Positions 38,506-48,166 of a stretch of DNA of 64,000 nucleotides are shown in pieces (within the stretch, counting starts at the first letter, position 1; every line of letters starts with the position of its first letter). Source of the DNA: Lachnospiraceae bacterium (GTDB lineage Bacteria; Bacillota; Clostridia; Lachnospirales; Lachnospiraceae); NCBI GenBank assembly GCA_014804695.1, contig JAAUZJ010000011.1:183874-247873 (forward strand), in the 5' to 3' direction. Position numbers and translations under genes: made by a program. The notes beneath the pieces were generated by a model. That model did not search any database, was not told the origin of the DNA, and saw nothing but the letters and a program-made list of their open reading frames with translations.

Positions 38506-38943
38506 ATGTATAGTGAAAAAGTGATGGATCATTTTAACAATCCGAGAAATATGGGTGAAATTGAAAATCCAAGCGGCGTAGGCACTGTAGGAAATGCAAA
38601 ATGCGGGGATATCATGCGAATGTATTTGGATATCGATGATGATGGGATAATACAGGACGTAAAGTTCAAGACATTCGGCTGCGGTGCGGCCGTTGCAACA
38701 AGCAGCATGGCTACTGAGCTTGTAAAAGGAAAGACAATTAAGCAGGCTCTTGAGGTCACAAATAAAGCCGTTATGGAAGCCTTAGACGGTCTTCCGCCGG
38801 TTAAGGTGCATTGCTCTTTGTTGGCGGAGGAAGCAATACATGCGGCGCTTTGGGATTATGCCGAAAAGAACAATATTATCATTGAAGGGTTAGAAAAACC
38901 TGTAAATGATATCTCTGAGAAAGAGGAAGAAGAGGAATATTAA
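38506..38943 (+). CDS. nifU: Iron-sulfur cluster assembly scaffold NifU/IscU
   Basis: YSEKVMDHFNNPRNMGEI; GNAKCGDIMRMYLDI; FKTFGCGAAVATSSMATEL; VKVHCSLLAEEAI. Confidence 0.96.
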   Translation: MYSEKVMDHFNNPRNMGEIENPSGVGTVGNAKCGDIMRMYLDIDDDGIIQDVKFKTFGCGAAVATSSMATELVKGKTIKQALEVTNKAVMEALDGLPPVKVHCSLLAEEAIHAALWDYAEKNNIIIEGLEKPVNDISEKEEEEEY

Positions 38944-38951
38944 AAAGTAAG

Positions 38952-38976
38952 AAGCTGAGTTTGACTCGGCTTTTTT
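38952..38976 (+). terminator. Rho-independent terminator
   Basis: AAGCTGAG-tttga-CTCGGCTTTTTT. Confidence 0.75.
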
Positions 38977-39099
38977 CTTTTAGTAGAATAGCAGATAAGC
39001 AAACAAATTACAGATGAGCAAATAAGTAGCAAGCGAGCAGATGAGTTATAGGCAAGCAAATAAATGCCGAAATGACAAATGCGGCAAAGAAGGGTAATC

Positions 39100-39765
39100 A
39101 TGAAAAATATTCTAATTATTGATGATGATATGTATATAGGAAATATGTTGGAAGAAACACTTACCAAAGAGGGATATGGCGTTTCCAGGGCATATTCCGG
39201 AACGGAGGCATTGTTGCTTTTATCTCAGGCAAGACCTGATCTGATACTTTTGGATTTAATGCTTCCGGGCCTGAATGGGGAGGATGTGCTTAAACAAATA
39301 AAGGGCATTCCTGTTATAATAGTCAGCGCCAAAGTAGATGTGGATAACAAGGTGGACTTACTGCTTGGCGGCGCCGCGGATTATGTGACGAAGCCTTTTA
39401 ATACAAAAGAATTATTGGCAAGAATTGCAGTACAGCTTCGTAATTCAGATGTAAATGAAACAGTACATGTATTGTCTTATGATGATATAATTTTGGACAC
39501 GAATACACATGTTGTAACTATAGAATCAAGTGAGGTGAAACTAACCCGAACCGAATATGCAATCCTGAAACTTCTCATGCAAAATCCTACGCAGGTAATT
39601 ACAAAGTCAATGCTGTTAGAGCGCATCAGTGAAGACACGCCTGATTGTACGGAAAGCTCGCTGAAAATGCATGTGAGTAATTTGCGAAAAAAACTGCGGG
39701 AAGTAAGTGGCAAGGATTATATAGAAGCAGTTTGGGGAATCGGTTTTAAATTACGCGCTGAATAA
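39100..39765 (+). CDS. OmpR-family response regulator
   Basis: ILIIDDDMYIGNMLEETL; LILLDLMLPGLNGEDVL; YVTKPFNTKELLARI; HVSNLRKKLREV. Confidence 0.93.
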   Translation: MKNILIIDDDMYIGNMLEETLTKEGYGVSRAYSGTEALLLLSQARPDLILLDLMLPGLNGEDVLKQIKGIPVIIVSAKVDVDNKVDLLLGGAADYVTKPFNTKELLARIAVQLRNSDVNETVHVLSYDDIILDTNTHVVTIESSEVKLTRTEYAILKLLMQNPTQVITKSMLLERISEDTPDCTESSLKMHVSNLRKKLREVSGKDYIEAVWGIGFKLRAE

Positions 39766-39854
39766 ATCTTTACTATTTCATTACTATTTTCTTTACCGCT
39801 TTCTTTACTATTATTCGATAGAATACCAGCATCATATAAAAGGAGGTAATTTTT

Positions 39855-40769
39855 ATGGATTATATTCTAAGAACCAATGCTTTGACTAAAAATTACAGGC
39901 ATTTTAAAGCATTGAACGGAGTATCCATGAATGTTCCCAAAGGAGCAATCTATGGCTTCGTTGGAAAAAATGGCGCTGGTAAAACAACACTTATCCGCTT
40001 GATCTGCGGACTGCAGGAGCCTACATCGGGAGAATATACGCTGTATGGCAGAAAAAATAACGATAAAACGATTGGGAAATCACGCAGAAGAATAGGGGCC
40101 GTTATTGAGACGCCCTCTATCTATCTTGAAATGACAGCGGAAGATAATCTTAAGCAGCAGTATAATGTTCTGGGTCTACCATCTTTTGAGGGACTCTATG
40201 ACATCCTTAAGTTGGTAGGGCTCGATAACACTGGGAAAAAGAAGGCGAAGAATTTTTCACTGGGTATGCGCCAGAGACTGGGCATTGCAATAGCGCTGGT
40301 CGGAGATCCGGATTTTCTGGTATTAGACGAGCCGGTAAACGGACTTGACCCACAGGGTATTATCGAAATAAGAGAGTTGATCTTAAAGCTCAACCGCGAG
40401 CGGCAGATAACGGTTTTGATTTCAAGCCATATTCTTGAAGAACTTTCTAAATTTGCAACATATTACGGCTTTATTGACGCAGGAAGAATAGTTAAAGAAA
40501 TCAGTGCGCAGGAGTTGGAAAAGGCCTGCCGTAAATCAGTGAGGATTGAGGTTACGAATGTAGGAGCGCTTGTCAGAGTACTTGATAATTTTAAAATGGA
40601 GTACAGCGTTATTGACGATACCCATGCGGATATTTTTGATAAAGTAAATATTACGCAGCTTACACTGGCGCTTGTGGAGGAAAAATGTGAAGTGCTTTCA
40701 CTTACTGAAAAGGATGAGAGTCTGGAAAGCTATTATGTAAGTCTTGTAGGAGGTGAGCGCAATGAGTAA
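39855..40769 (+). CDS. ABC transporter ATP-binding protein (lantibiotic/bacitracin resistance-like)
   Basis: GFVGKNGAGKTTLIRLICGL; FSLGMRQRLGIAIALVGDPDFLVLDEPVNGLDP. Confidence 0.95.
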   Translation: MDYILRTNALTKNYRHFKALNGVSMNVPKGAIYGFVGKNGAGKTTLIRLICGLQEPTSGEYTLYGRKNNDKTIGKSRRRIGAVIETPSIYLEMTAEDNLKQQYNVLGLPSFEGLYDILKLVGLDNTGKKKAKNFSLGMRQRLGIAIALVGDPDFLVLDEPVNGLDPQGIIEIRELILKLNRERQITVLISSHILEELSKFATYYGFIDAGRIVKEISAQELEKACRKSVRIEVTNVGALVRVLDNFKMEYSVIDDTHADIFDKVNITQLTLALVEEKCEVLSLTEKDESLESYYVSLVGGERNE

Positions 40770-41610
40770 ACTGTTAAGGGCAAATTTTGCAAGACTTTGG
40801 AAAAGCAGGATATTTTGGCTTGGTATCCTGTTTATGTTTGGTATAGGGCTGCTTGTTTTGTATTCTGAATATAAGTCTATGATACGATTTGAGGATTATC
40901 GTCCCAGCGCTGACGGCTCACTGTTTGGCAGCTGTATGTATATGCCGATGGTGGCATCGGTATTTATCGGTTTGTTCATAGGTACCGAATATAGTGACGG
41001 TACAATCCGTAATAAGCTGATAGTAGGGAATACCAGATCGGCGGTATATTTTGCAAATTTAATTGTTGCGTTATCGGCATCGATCATGATGCATTTGGTT
41101 TATATTATTACAATGATTATTATTGGCATTCCCGTTATCGGAAATGTTGAACAGAAAGTTGAAACTCTGGTTATCCTTTTTTTGATGAGTATTATAACAA
41201 TGACTGCAATTGTAGCAATTTTCATGTTTATCAGTATGCTTATACACAGTAAAGCAAACGCTTCGGTCGTAGCAATTCTTGTTGCTATGGCTATGACTAT
41301 GAGCGCACCATATATTAATGCCCGTTTGGAAGAACCGGAGTATTATGAGGCGTATAGTGTGACTTTTACGGACGAATCAGGTGAAGTACATGAAGAAAAA
41401 AGCGAAAAAGAATTAAATCCTTATTATCTTAGGGGAGCAAAACGTAAGGCGTATGAATTTATGCTTGATTTTCTTCCCGGCTGTCAGATGTTACAAATCG
41501 CATATCAGGAGGTGTCTGATTATGTGAGACTGCCGCTTTATTCGCTTGGGATAATAGTTGTAGTAAGTGCCGGTGGGGTGATTTGTTTCCGCAGGCAGGA
41601 TTTGAAGTAA
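40762..41610 (+). CDS. ABC transporter permease
   Basis: Overlaps ATPase stop; multiple TM segments; FIGLFIGTEYSDGTIRNKLIVGNTRS typical of ABC-2 permeases. Confidence 0.9.
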   Translation: MSKLLRANFARLWKSRIFWLGILFMFGIGLLVLYSEYKSMIRFEDYRPSADGSLFGSCMYMPMVASVFIGLFIGTEYSDGTIRNKLIVGNTRSAVYFANLIVALSASIMMHLVYIITMIIIGIPVIGNVEQKVETLVILFLMSIITMTAIVAIFMFISMLIHSKANASVVAILVAMAMTMSAPYINARLEEPEYYEAYSVTFTDESGEVHEEKSEKELNPYYLRGAKRKAYEFMLDFLPGCQMLQIAYQEVSDYVRLPLYSLGIIVVVSAGGVICFRRQDLK

Positions 41611-41689
41611 GGGGTTGTGAAAAGGGTGTCGAAAGGCACGAACTTTTAAATGATAGGAAAGTAGTAGTAGGGAGCATGAGGAATTAATT

Positions 41690-42574
41690 ATGGAGTTCTG
41701 GTTGTGGATTATAATTGGTATATTGGCTTTGATTATCGTTGCTTTATTTATTAAAATATATCTTTTGCAAAAAGCGGCGAAGGAGATTGAAGAAGCCTTT
41801 GCAGACAGGCTCAAGACGGAGACTAATACATTGATTGATATCTCAACAGGTGATAAGTATATGCGCAGACTTGCAGAGGCTATAAATGTACAGCTTCGCA
41901 AGCTGCGTACTGAGCGTCACCGTTTTCAACAGGGCGATATAGAGCTTAAAAATGCTGTTACCAATATATCCCATGATTTGCGCACACCCTTAACTGCTAT
42001 CGGAGGTTACCTGGATTTATTAGAGCAGGAAGAAAATTCAGAGAGCGTTAAACGTTATATTGATATAATAAGAAACCGGGTTGAGATCATGAATCAGTTA
42101 ACAGAAGAACTTTTCCGGTTTTCGGTTATCGTTACAACTAAGGATAATCTGGTTATTGAGGAGGTTGCTGTAAATAGCGTATTAGAGGAAAGCATTGCGG
42201 CATTTTATACGGCGCTTAATATGCGTAATATTATTCCTGATATTCATATGCCATCGGAGCCGGTTGTCAGAAAACTTGACAAAGCGGCTCTGTCGCGCGT
42301 ATTTTCCAATGTCCTCAGCAATGTGATCAAGTATAGTGACGGTGACTTGGATATTACATTATCGGAGAGTGGGGAAATTATTTTTACAAATACGGCGTCA
42401 GGTTTAAATGAGGTACAGGTCAGCAAACTTTTTGACAGGTTTTATACGGTTGAGGCCGCGAGGAAATCGACAGGTTTAGGGTTGGCAATTGCCAGAACTC
42501 TGATTGAGCAGATGGATGGGGTTATATCAGCCAGATATCAGGAGGGAAGGTTAAGTATTACAATAAAATTTTAA
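41690..42574 (+). CDS. Sensor histidine kinase
   Basis: NAVTNISHDLRTPLTAIGGYLDLLEQ; STGLGLAIARTLIEQMDG. Confidence 0.93.
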   Translation: MEFWLWIIIGILALIIVALFIKIYLLQKAAKEIEEAFADRLKTETNTLIDISTGDKYMRRLAEAINVQLRKLRTERHRFQQGDIELKNAVTNISHDLRTPLTAIGGYLDLLEQEENSESVKRYIDIIRNRVEIMNQLTEELFRFSVIVTTKDNLVIEEVAVNSVLEESIAAFYTALNMRNIIPDIHMPSEPVVRKLDKAALSRVFSNVLSNVIKYSDGDLDITLSESGEIIFTNTASGLNEVQVSKLFDRFYTVEAARKSTGLGLAIARTLIEQMDGVISARYQEGRLSITIKF

Positions 42575-42737
42575 AAAATTTATATAATAATGCACACTCG
42601 TATTCTAAGTAAATATATTATTATGTATAGAAATTTGCGAAACTATCTATTTTCAAAACCTAGTTGTCTATATTGTACAACGTCCGTCTTGAAAACCTAA
42701 GTTTTGCAATTATCTAATACATAAAATATATTTAGGA

Positions 42738-43298
42738 GTGGATTGTGTTATGGAAGAAAATAAGCGCCTTTTAACAAGTGATTGTAGTTTTGCAAACGTA
42801 AAACCGATAATGGTTGATTTGCCATATCCAAAGATTCAGGTGAGGGAACGCAACCTGGATTATGCAAATTTAATCAGTGTGGATTACTGCGGTTCGGTGT
42901 CGGAGCTGTCGGCAATTACACAGTATATTAATAACGAAAACCGTATGTTCTGCGACAGATGTCCCATAGCAAAAACAATTTTAGGTATTGCAATGGCGGA
43001 AATGATGCATTTGCAAAAATTAGGAGAACTGATCACTTTGCTGGGCGGCACTATTGATTTTTCCGCAAAATACAGCAATGGAAAGTCAGTAATGTGGACA
43101 CCGGAGTGCCTGACTATTCCTAAGAAGGTTGAAAATATGCTTTTGGCAGATATAGAATCCGAAAGGGATGCTATAAGCCAATATAGAAAGCATATCAAAA
43201 TGATTGATGATGATTGTGTCAACGCTGTTTTGGAAAGAATTATCAAGGATGAAGAGTATCATATTTTCATACTTCAGGTATTGTTAGAGGAACTGTAG
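42738..43298 (+). CDS. Ferritin-like/rubrerythrin-like domain protein
   Basis: Two ExxH motifs (EMMHL, EEYHI) in helical context with FCDRCPIAKTILGIAMAEMMHLQKLGELI and ESERDAISQYRKHIK. Confidence 0.75.
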   Translation: MDCVMEENKRLLTSDCSFANVKPIMVDLPYPKIQVRERNLDYANLISVDYCGSVSELSAITQYINNENRMFCDRCPIAKTILGIAMAEMMHLQKLGELITLLGGTIDFSAKYSNGKSVMWTPECLTIPKKVENMLLADIESERDAISQYRKHIKMIDDDCVNAVLERIIKDEEYHIFILQVLLEEL

Positions 43299-43312
43299 GC
43301 CGCATCCGTTTA

Positions 43313-44089
43313 TTAAACATTTTTTTCATGTCCCGGTTTATGAAAAAGCGGAATGAGAATTAACCGGAAAAGCATTGTAACGCTAAAGCATATTAAGGCA
43401 ACAAGCGCAGCGTACCACGCAAAGCCATCCCATTCATTGTTATATAGTCTTTTTAAAAACGGAAGAGCCAGAACTATCAACATATACCAAAATGCAGGAG
43501 CAATAATTGTACTGAATCCTGTAGATAAAACTATACGTCTGAAAATAAAGGATACAAGAATATATATTAAGCACAGTCCCGAAAAATAAACTGTACTTCC
43601 AATGATTGTATGAAGTCTGTCCTGTGTCAGAAATCCATGTATAAGTTGTAAGTCTTCCAATCTGATAGGAAGATAGATGGAAGCAATAATGCGGATGCTG
43701 TTGACAAAAATGGTAGACGCATAGGAAAATATGGCGCTTAAAATAAACCATATAATTCCTTTTAAAGTGGAGTCTATCTGATATAAAAAAGAAAATATCA
43801 GCATAATAAAAGTAAGCAACATAAACTTGCTTCCCGAACATGATGGAGCGATCAGGAACTGATAAAAGTGATTAATATATCCCATGTGAGGAATATATTC
43901 AAAAGAAATACCGCTAAGGGTACTGACACACCGGGTGGTGGGTGTCAGTATCCATGTTAGTGTGTCACTGTCATTTGTGCGGCAGAAATATCTCATTACA
44001 AGTGCGGCGATAATCGTTAAACCGTAAACAATCCAATGATTCTTAATAATATCTTTTGTGTGTGAAAATTCTAAATTTGAAAGTTTCAT
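43313..44089 (-). CDS. xrtK: Exosortase K-like (multi-TM cysteine transpeptidase/protease)
   Basis: IAPSCSGSKFMLL (Cys), VNSIRIIASIYLPIRL (Arg), LTQDRLHTIIGSTVYFSGL (His); multiple TM helices. Confidence 0.85.
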   Translation of the reverse strand: MKLSNLEFSHTKDIIKNHWIVYGLTIIAALVMRYFCRTNDSDTLTWILTPTTRCVSTLSGISFEYIPHMGYINHFYQFLIAPSCSGSKFMLLTFIMLIFSFLYQIDSTLKGIIWFILSAIFSYASTIFVNSIRIIASIYLPIRLEDLQLIHGFLTQDRLHTIIGSTVYFSGLCLIYILVSFIFRRIVLSTGFSTIIAPAFWYMLIVLALPFLKRLYNNEWDGFAWYAALVALICFSVTMLFRLILIPLFHKPGHEKNV

Positions 44090-46095
44090 ATGTTAATCCT
44101 TTTCCTCTTTTTTATAATAACCGGTAAGAGTACAAATACCGCCAATGCACTTACAAGAATCATTGTACCTGGCTCCGAACCTATGCGATACCCGACAGCC
44201 AGATTTGAGACCTCAAGTGGAAGAGGAAGCGGCTGGTTAACATCGGTGGCTTCGCCTTCGGGATTCCGTACAACATCTAATACGGCAATAAATGAAGTAT
44301 ATGGGGTTATCATAGTATGCTCTAAGCCGATTTGTGTAACCTCTGCTTTTACATCGTCATTATTTCCGTTAGTGCCGTAATCAGTCAGACGCTCCACACG
44401 CTTACGTGCCCATAGGTGCCCAATTGCGTTGTTTTCACCGGATAATGCTTCAGATACATTAATACTTTGGGAATACTCTCCGTTGCCGGTAGTGCCTTTA
44501 ATCTGAATAGTACCTGTGGTTTCACCCTTCCATTTTCCAAGCAGTACAATGGGTTTCTGGGCGTAGAGTGTTGGCAGAATGGTCGGCTCTACATCATAGG
44601 CGTCAAATCCGTTGAATGAAACCTGAATATCGGTTAAAACAGGTGAATCTATGTATGTGCGGAATCGCTCGGCAGCTTCGGGAGCCTCCTCTGACTTGGT
44701 AACTATGAAGGGTTCACCTTGCCCTATGGATGCAATTCCTTCAATTAAATACCGGTTTACGCCTGAGCCTATTCCGAATGAAAAGAAATCCGCCTGACTT
44801 AAGTTATCATTAATAAGTTTAAAAACATCCGATTCACCGTAAATGTAACCGTCGGTAATAATCACAATGTTGCGGGATGTATTTTCATCTTCGGGGATTT
44901 TCAGCGCATCTTCCAATGCATCGGCAAGCTCAGTACCGCCTGCGCCTTGCTGCTCTTTAATGAGTTCAATTGCCAAATCGACATTTTCCTGTGTGGCAGG
45001 AACAGATTGGGGCGCCATTTTAAAAGATGTTCCGGAGAACAAAATCAAATTAAAGGTGTCTGTTTCGCGAAGACCCGATACGAGATTGTTGATCAATTCC
45101 TTGGCGGTATCCAATGGAAAACCGGACATTGAGCCGGATACATCCAGAACAAAAATATATTCCCTCGGTGGTATATCTTCAACCTCACAGCGTTCCGGTG
45201 GCTGCAGCATCAGCATAAAAAAGTTTTCGTTTTGACCCTTATCTATCATCAGACCGCTTCCAATTGTTTCCCCAGTGAGTTTATAGTCAAGAATAAAATC
45301 GCGGTTTCCGGCATATTCTGAAGAATTAGCAAGGCTGATATTAGCGGCAGTATTTTCTTTCCATTCAATGTCAATATTGTGTGAACTGCTTGTGAGTGAT
45401 GAGATAGGTACACCGGCCGAAATATTGACATTAATATTGTACTCATCAGGTGGAGCCGTTCCTTCGGTGAGATAGGGCGCAGCGCTCCATTCATCACGAT
45501 TGCCGCAGTCGTCTCTTACAGGACTTACATAACGTGGACCGGCAACTGTAGGAAAAACAAATTGATAAGTTCCTTCGCTTGGCGTGATCAATTCCGTATA
45601 ATGCAATTCAATGCTGACATTATCACCGGGCATGATATTGGCAACATCCATAGTAAAAACATTTGCTCTTTCCTCGGAAAGCATGGATGCGCTTTTGCCC
45701 TCACTTTTGGCAGCTTCAAATTCCTCTTTTGCCTCTTCTTTTTCCTTAATTGTTGCAGTTACAATTTGATTCCCGATCTGCATCTTCATTCCATGTATGG
45801 TGACCTTGGTAGATGCCGGGAAAATATAGCTTGCATTGATGGGTTTCGTTCCCTCATTAGCATAAGTCTGAACTACATAAGTATCAGCTATGATACCCTC
45901 GATCGTTGTGTTTACATCAGTCTTTTTTAAGGGAAAACAATCTACCCCTACTTCTTCGCTTTCTACATAAAAATATGGAGAAAGGGTTCTGTCCTCATTT
46001 TCCACCGATTCCGTTTCTGCATGTACTACAGGCGCACAGGTGGCAAAAAGCATCAGCGTGGAAAATAAGCATAATAATCTTCTGTGTTTTTTCAT
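44086..46095 (-). CDS. VIT + vWA domain surface protein with C-terminal EPGT-TM-basic sorting signal (probable exosortase substrate)
   Basis: VIT domain (YIFPASTKVTIHGMKMQIGNQIVTATIKEKEEAKEEFEAAK); MIDAS FVLDVSGSMSG; C-terminus RIGSEPGTMILVSALAVFVLLPVIIKKRKRINI; overlaps xrtK by 4 nt. Confidence 0.88.
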   Translation of the reverse strand: MKKHRRLLCLFSTLMLFATCAPVVHAETESVENEDRTLSPYFYVESEEVGVDCFPLKKTDVNTTIEGIIADTYVVQTYANEGTKPINASYIFPASTKVTIHGMKMQIGNQIVTATIKEKEEAKEEFEAAKSEGKSASMLSEERANVFTMDVANIMPGDNVSIELHYTELITPSEGTYQFVFPTVAGPRYVSPVRDDCGNRDEWSAAPYLTEGTAPPDEYNINVNISAGVPISSLTSSSHNIDIEWKENTAANISLANSSEYAGNRDFILDYKLTGETIGSGLMIDKGQNENFFMLMLQPPERCEVEDIPPREYIFVLDVSGSMSGFPLDTAKELINNLVSGLRETDTFNLILFSGTSFKMAPQSVPATQENVDLAIELIKEQQGAGGTELADALEDALKIPEDENTSRNIVIITDGYIYGESDVFKLINDNLSQADFFSFGIGSGVNRYLIEGIASIGQGEPFIVTKSEEAPEAAERFRTYIDSPVLTDIQVSFNGFDAYDVEPTILPTLYAQKPIVLLGKWKGETTGTIQIKGTTGNGEYSQSINVSEALSGENNAIGHLWARKRVERLTDYGTNGNNDDVKAEVTQIGLEHTMITPYTSFIAVLDVVRNPEGEATDVNQPLPLPLEVSNLAVGYRIGSEPGTMILVSALAVFVLLPVIIKKRKRINI

Positions 46096-46279
46096 TTTTA
46101 TAATAGCTCCTTTCGATTGGTAATTTTGTATTAAACACTGTTAAGCTGTTGGTATTTATGGTATAGTATGAAGGCATCATAGCTGCATCATTTTTGTATC
46201 AAAAGAGAATCATATTTGCATCAAAAGAGAATCATTTTTGCATCAAAGTTGTAACATAAGGTGCAGTGGGGAGAAGATT

Positions 46280-47128
46280 ATGAATTCAAAGAAAACCTTA
46301 TATGTAACAGACTTGGACGGAACCTTACTTAATACAAAAGATAAAATTAATCCCGAGAGTATCCGGATAATTAATGAACTTGTGGCTAAGGGCATGTTGT
46401 TTACATATGCAACTGCAAGATCGTTGGTATCGGCGTCGGTAGTGACAGAGGGACTGACTACGGATATTCCGGTTATTGCGTATAACGGCGCTTTAATTAT
46501 ACATCCGCGTACAGGTGAGATTATATCATCTTTATTTTTTACAAAAGAGGAAGCTGCATTTGTAAGAAACAATCTTGAAAAATATAATATCAGTCCGTTA
46601 GTGTATTCTTATGTAGAAAATGTTGAAAGAGTGTCTTGGAATACAAAAAGGGAAAACAAGGGCATTAGCAGATATCTTTCCAATCGTAAGGGAGATAAAA
46701 GGCTTAGGGCATTAGAGGATGCAGAAGGCTTATATGACGGTGAGACTTTTTATTATACCTGTATTGGTGAAAAAGAAGAACTGATGCCGATATATGATAT
46801 TTTCTCAAAAGATGACAGGTTTAAATGTACTATACAGCAGGAACTGTACCGGCCGGAATACTGGTGTGAGATTATGCCAAAGAAAGCAACTAAGGCGGAA
46901 GCCATCAAAGCATTGAAGGAATTATGGCAGTGCGATAGAGTTGTTTCATTTGGGGATGCGATAAATGATATTCCGATGTTTGAAATTTCGGATGAATGTT
47001 ATGCTGTGGAAAATGCCGTTCCCGAATTAAAGGCGTTGGCTACAGGTATCGTAAGGAGTAATGATGATAATGGTGTGGCAAAGTGGCTGGCTGAGAATTT
47101 TCATGGGTTTTTAGGCTGTTTCAAATAA
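46280..47128 (+). CDS. HAD-superfamily Cof-type phosphatase
   Basis: YVTDLDGTLLNTKDKINPES; VVSFGDAINDIPMFEISDECYAVENA. Confidence 0.93.
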   Translation: MNSKKTLYVTDLDGTLLNTKDKINPESIRIINELVAKGMLFTYATARSLVSASVVTEGLTTDIPVIAYNGALIIHPRTGEIISSLFFTKEEAAFVRNNLEKYNISPLVYSYVENVERVSWNTKRENKGISRYLSNRKGDKRLRALEDAEGLYDGETFYYTCIGEKEELMPIYDIFSKDDRFKCTIQQELYRPEYWCEIMPKKATKAEAIKALKELWQCDRVVSFGDAINDIPMFEISDECYAVENAVPELKALATGIVRSNDDNGVAKWLAENFHGFLGCFK

Positions 47129-47234
47129 CATTCCTGAAAATATAGAATGATTTATTTACAATATTATAGTATAATTAAACTAATGAATAAAGCTTTATAC
47201 GATTAAGCATATTATGTAAAAGGAGTAATATAAA

Positions 47235-47795
47235 ATGCTAACAATAGAGCAAGGCTGTATTGACATTTGGATAGATTACATTGTTCCATGTCTAAAAGAT
47301 ACAGAGACTGGTGCTATTAAAGAAACCGTTGTATTTAAAATTGAAAGTCGCGCATATTTGAAAAAATTTCAGGAAAAAGACGGTTGGCACATAAATTGGA
47401 ATGAAATACCTAAGGATGTTGAAGTCTACGCATTGGCATTAAAAGACAATAATGAAATACAAGGTTTAATAGGTATAAGAAATGACAAAGACTCTCATGC
47501 AGTTTATCTCCATTGGGCTTGTACTGCGCCACATAACAATAAGCACGATTTTGGCATCCAAAAATATGAAGGTGTTGGCGGTCATTTATTTGCCATAGCT
47601 GCAGATAAATCAATTCAGTGGGGATATGAGGGCGCAATGCATGGTTTTGCAGCAAATGAAGAGCTGTTAAAACATTATATTAATATATTTCATGCAGAAT
47701 ATTTAGGGATGCTTCATCAATACCAATTTTTCATTGATGAAGAACAGGCAAAACAATTATTGGAGGTTTATCATTATGAATGGAACGAAACCTAA
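47235..47795 (+). CDS. Hypothetical protein, GNAT-like fold suspected
   Basis: VYALALKDNNEIQGLIGIRNDKDSHAVYLHWACTAPHNN...YEGVGGHLFAIAADKSIQWGYEGAMHGFA is reminiscent of acetyltransferase motifs. Confidence 0.6.
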   Translation: MLTIEQGCIDIWIDYIVPCLKDTETGAIKETVVFKIESRAYLKKFQEKDGWHINWNEIPKDVEVYALALKDNNEIQGLIGIRNDKDSHAVYLHWACTAPHNNKHDFGIQKYEGVGGHLFAIAADKSIQWGYEGAMHGFAANEELLKHYINIFHAEYLGMLHQYQFFIDEEQAKQLLEVYHYEWNET

Positions 47796-47964
47796 ATTTT
47801 TAGAGAATGCTACTATTCAACCAAGCTACTATGAACAACCAAATCCATATGTAAATGCACCATCTTGTCATGTGAATTTGTTAGAGCTGTCAAGATATGC
47901 AAAACAATGTGGAAAGAAGTTGATTGATTTAACCAAGGAGGAAGTTCAAAGATTTTCTATATAA
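47776..47964 (+). CDS. Small protein overlapping GNAT-like ORF (62 aa)
   Basis: MNGTKPKFLENATIQPSYYEQPNPYVNAPSCHVNLLELSRYAKQCGKKLIDLTKEEVQRFSI*; starts inside the preceding ORF. Confidence 0.6.
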   Translation: MNGTKPKFLENATIQPSYYEQPNPYVNAPSCHVNLLELSRYAKQCGKKLIDLTKEEVQRFSI

Positions 47965-48166
47965 AATAATTATGATTGTTCCATTCGATATATTTCGGTT
48001 AGAGTAAATTCATTTCTACTGCTTCATTTTCAAACCAAGCGATAAAAGCTAACTAGAATCTTATAGAATCCAAGCCCATTTATTGTAATTGAATTTTTAC
48101 GCGTTTGTGCTAAAATAGTGACAAAGGCGGATTAATTTAACAAAAACAGGCTTTGGGAGGTATAAA

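Noticed and set aside
42650-42710. Similar blocks ttttcaaaacctagtt / cttgaaaacctaagtt upstream of the ferritin-like gene
   Set aside because: AT-rich, two imperfect copies, no dyad or promoter logic I can support.
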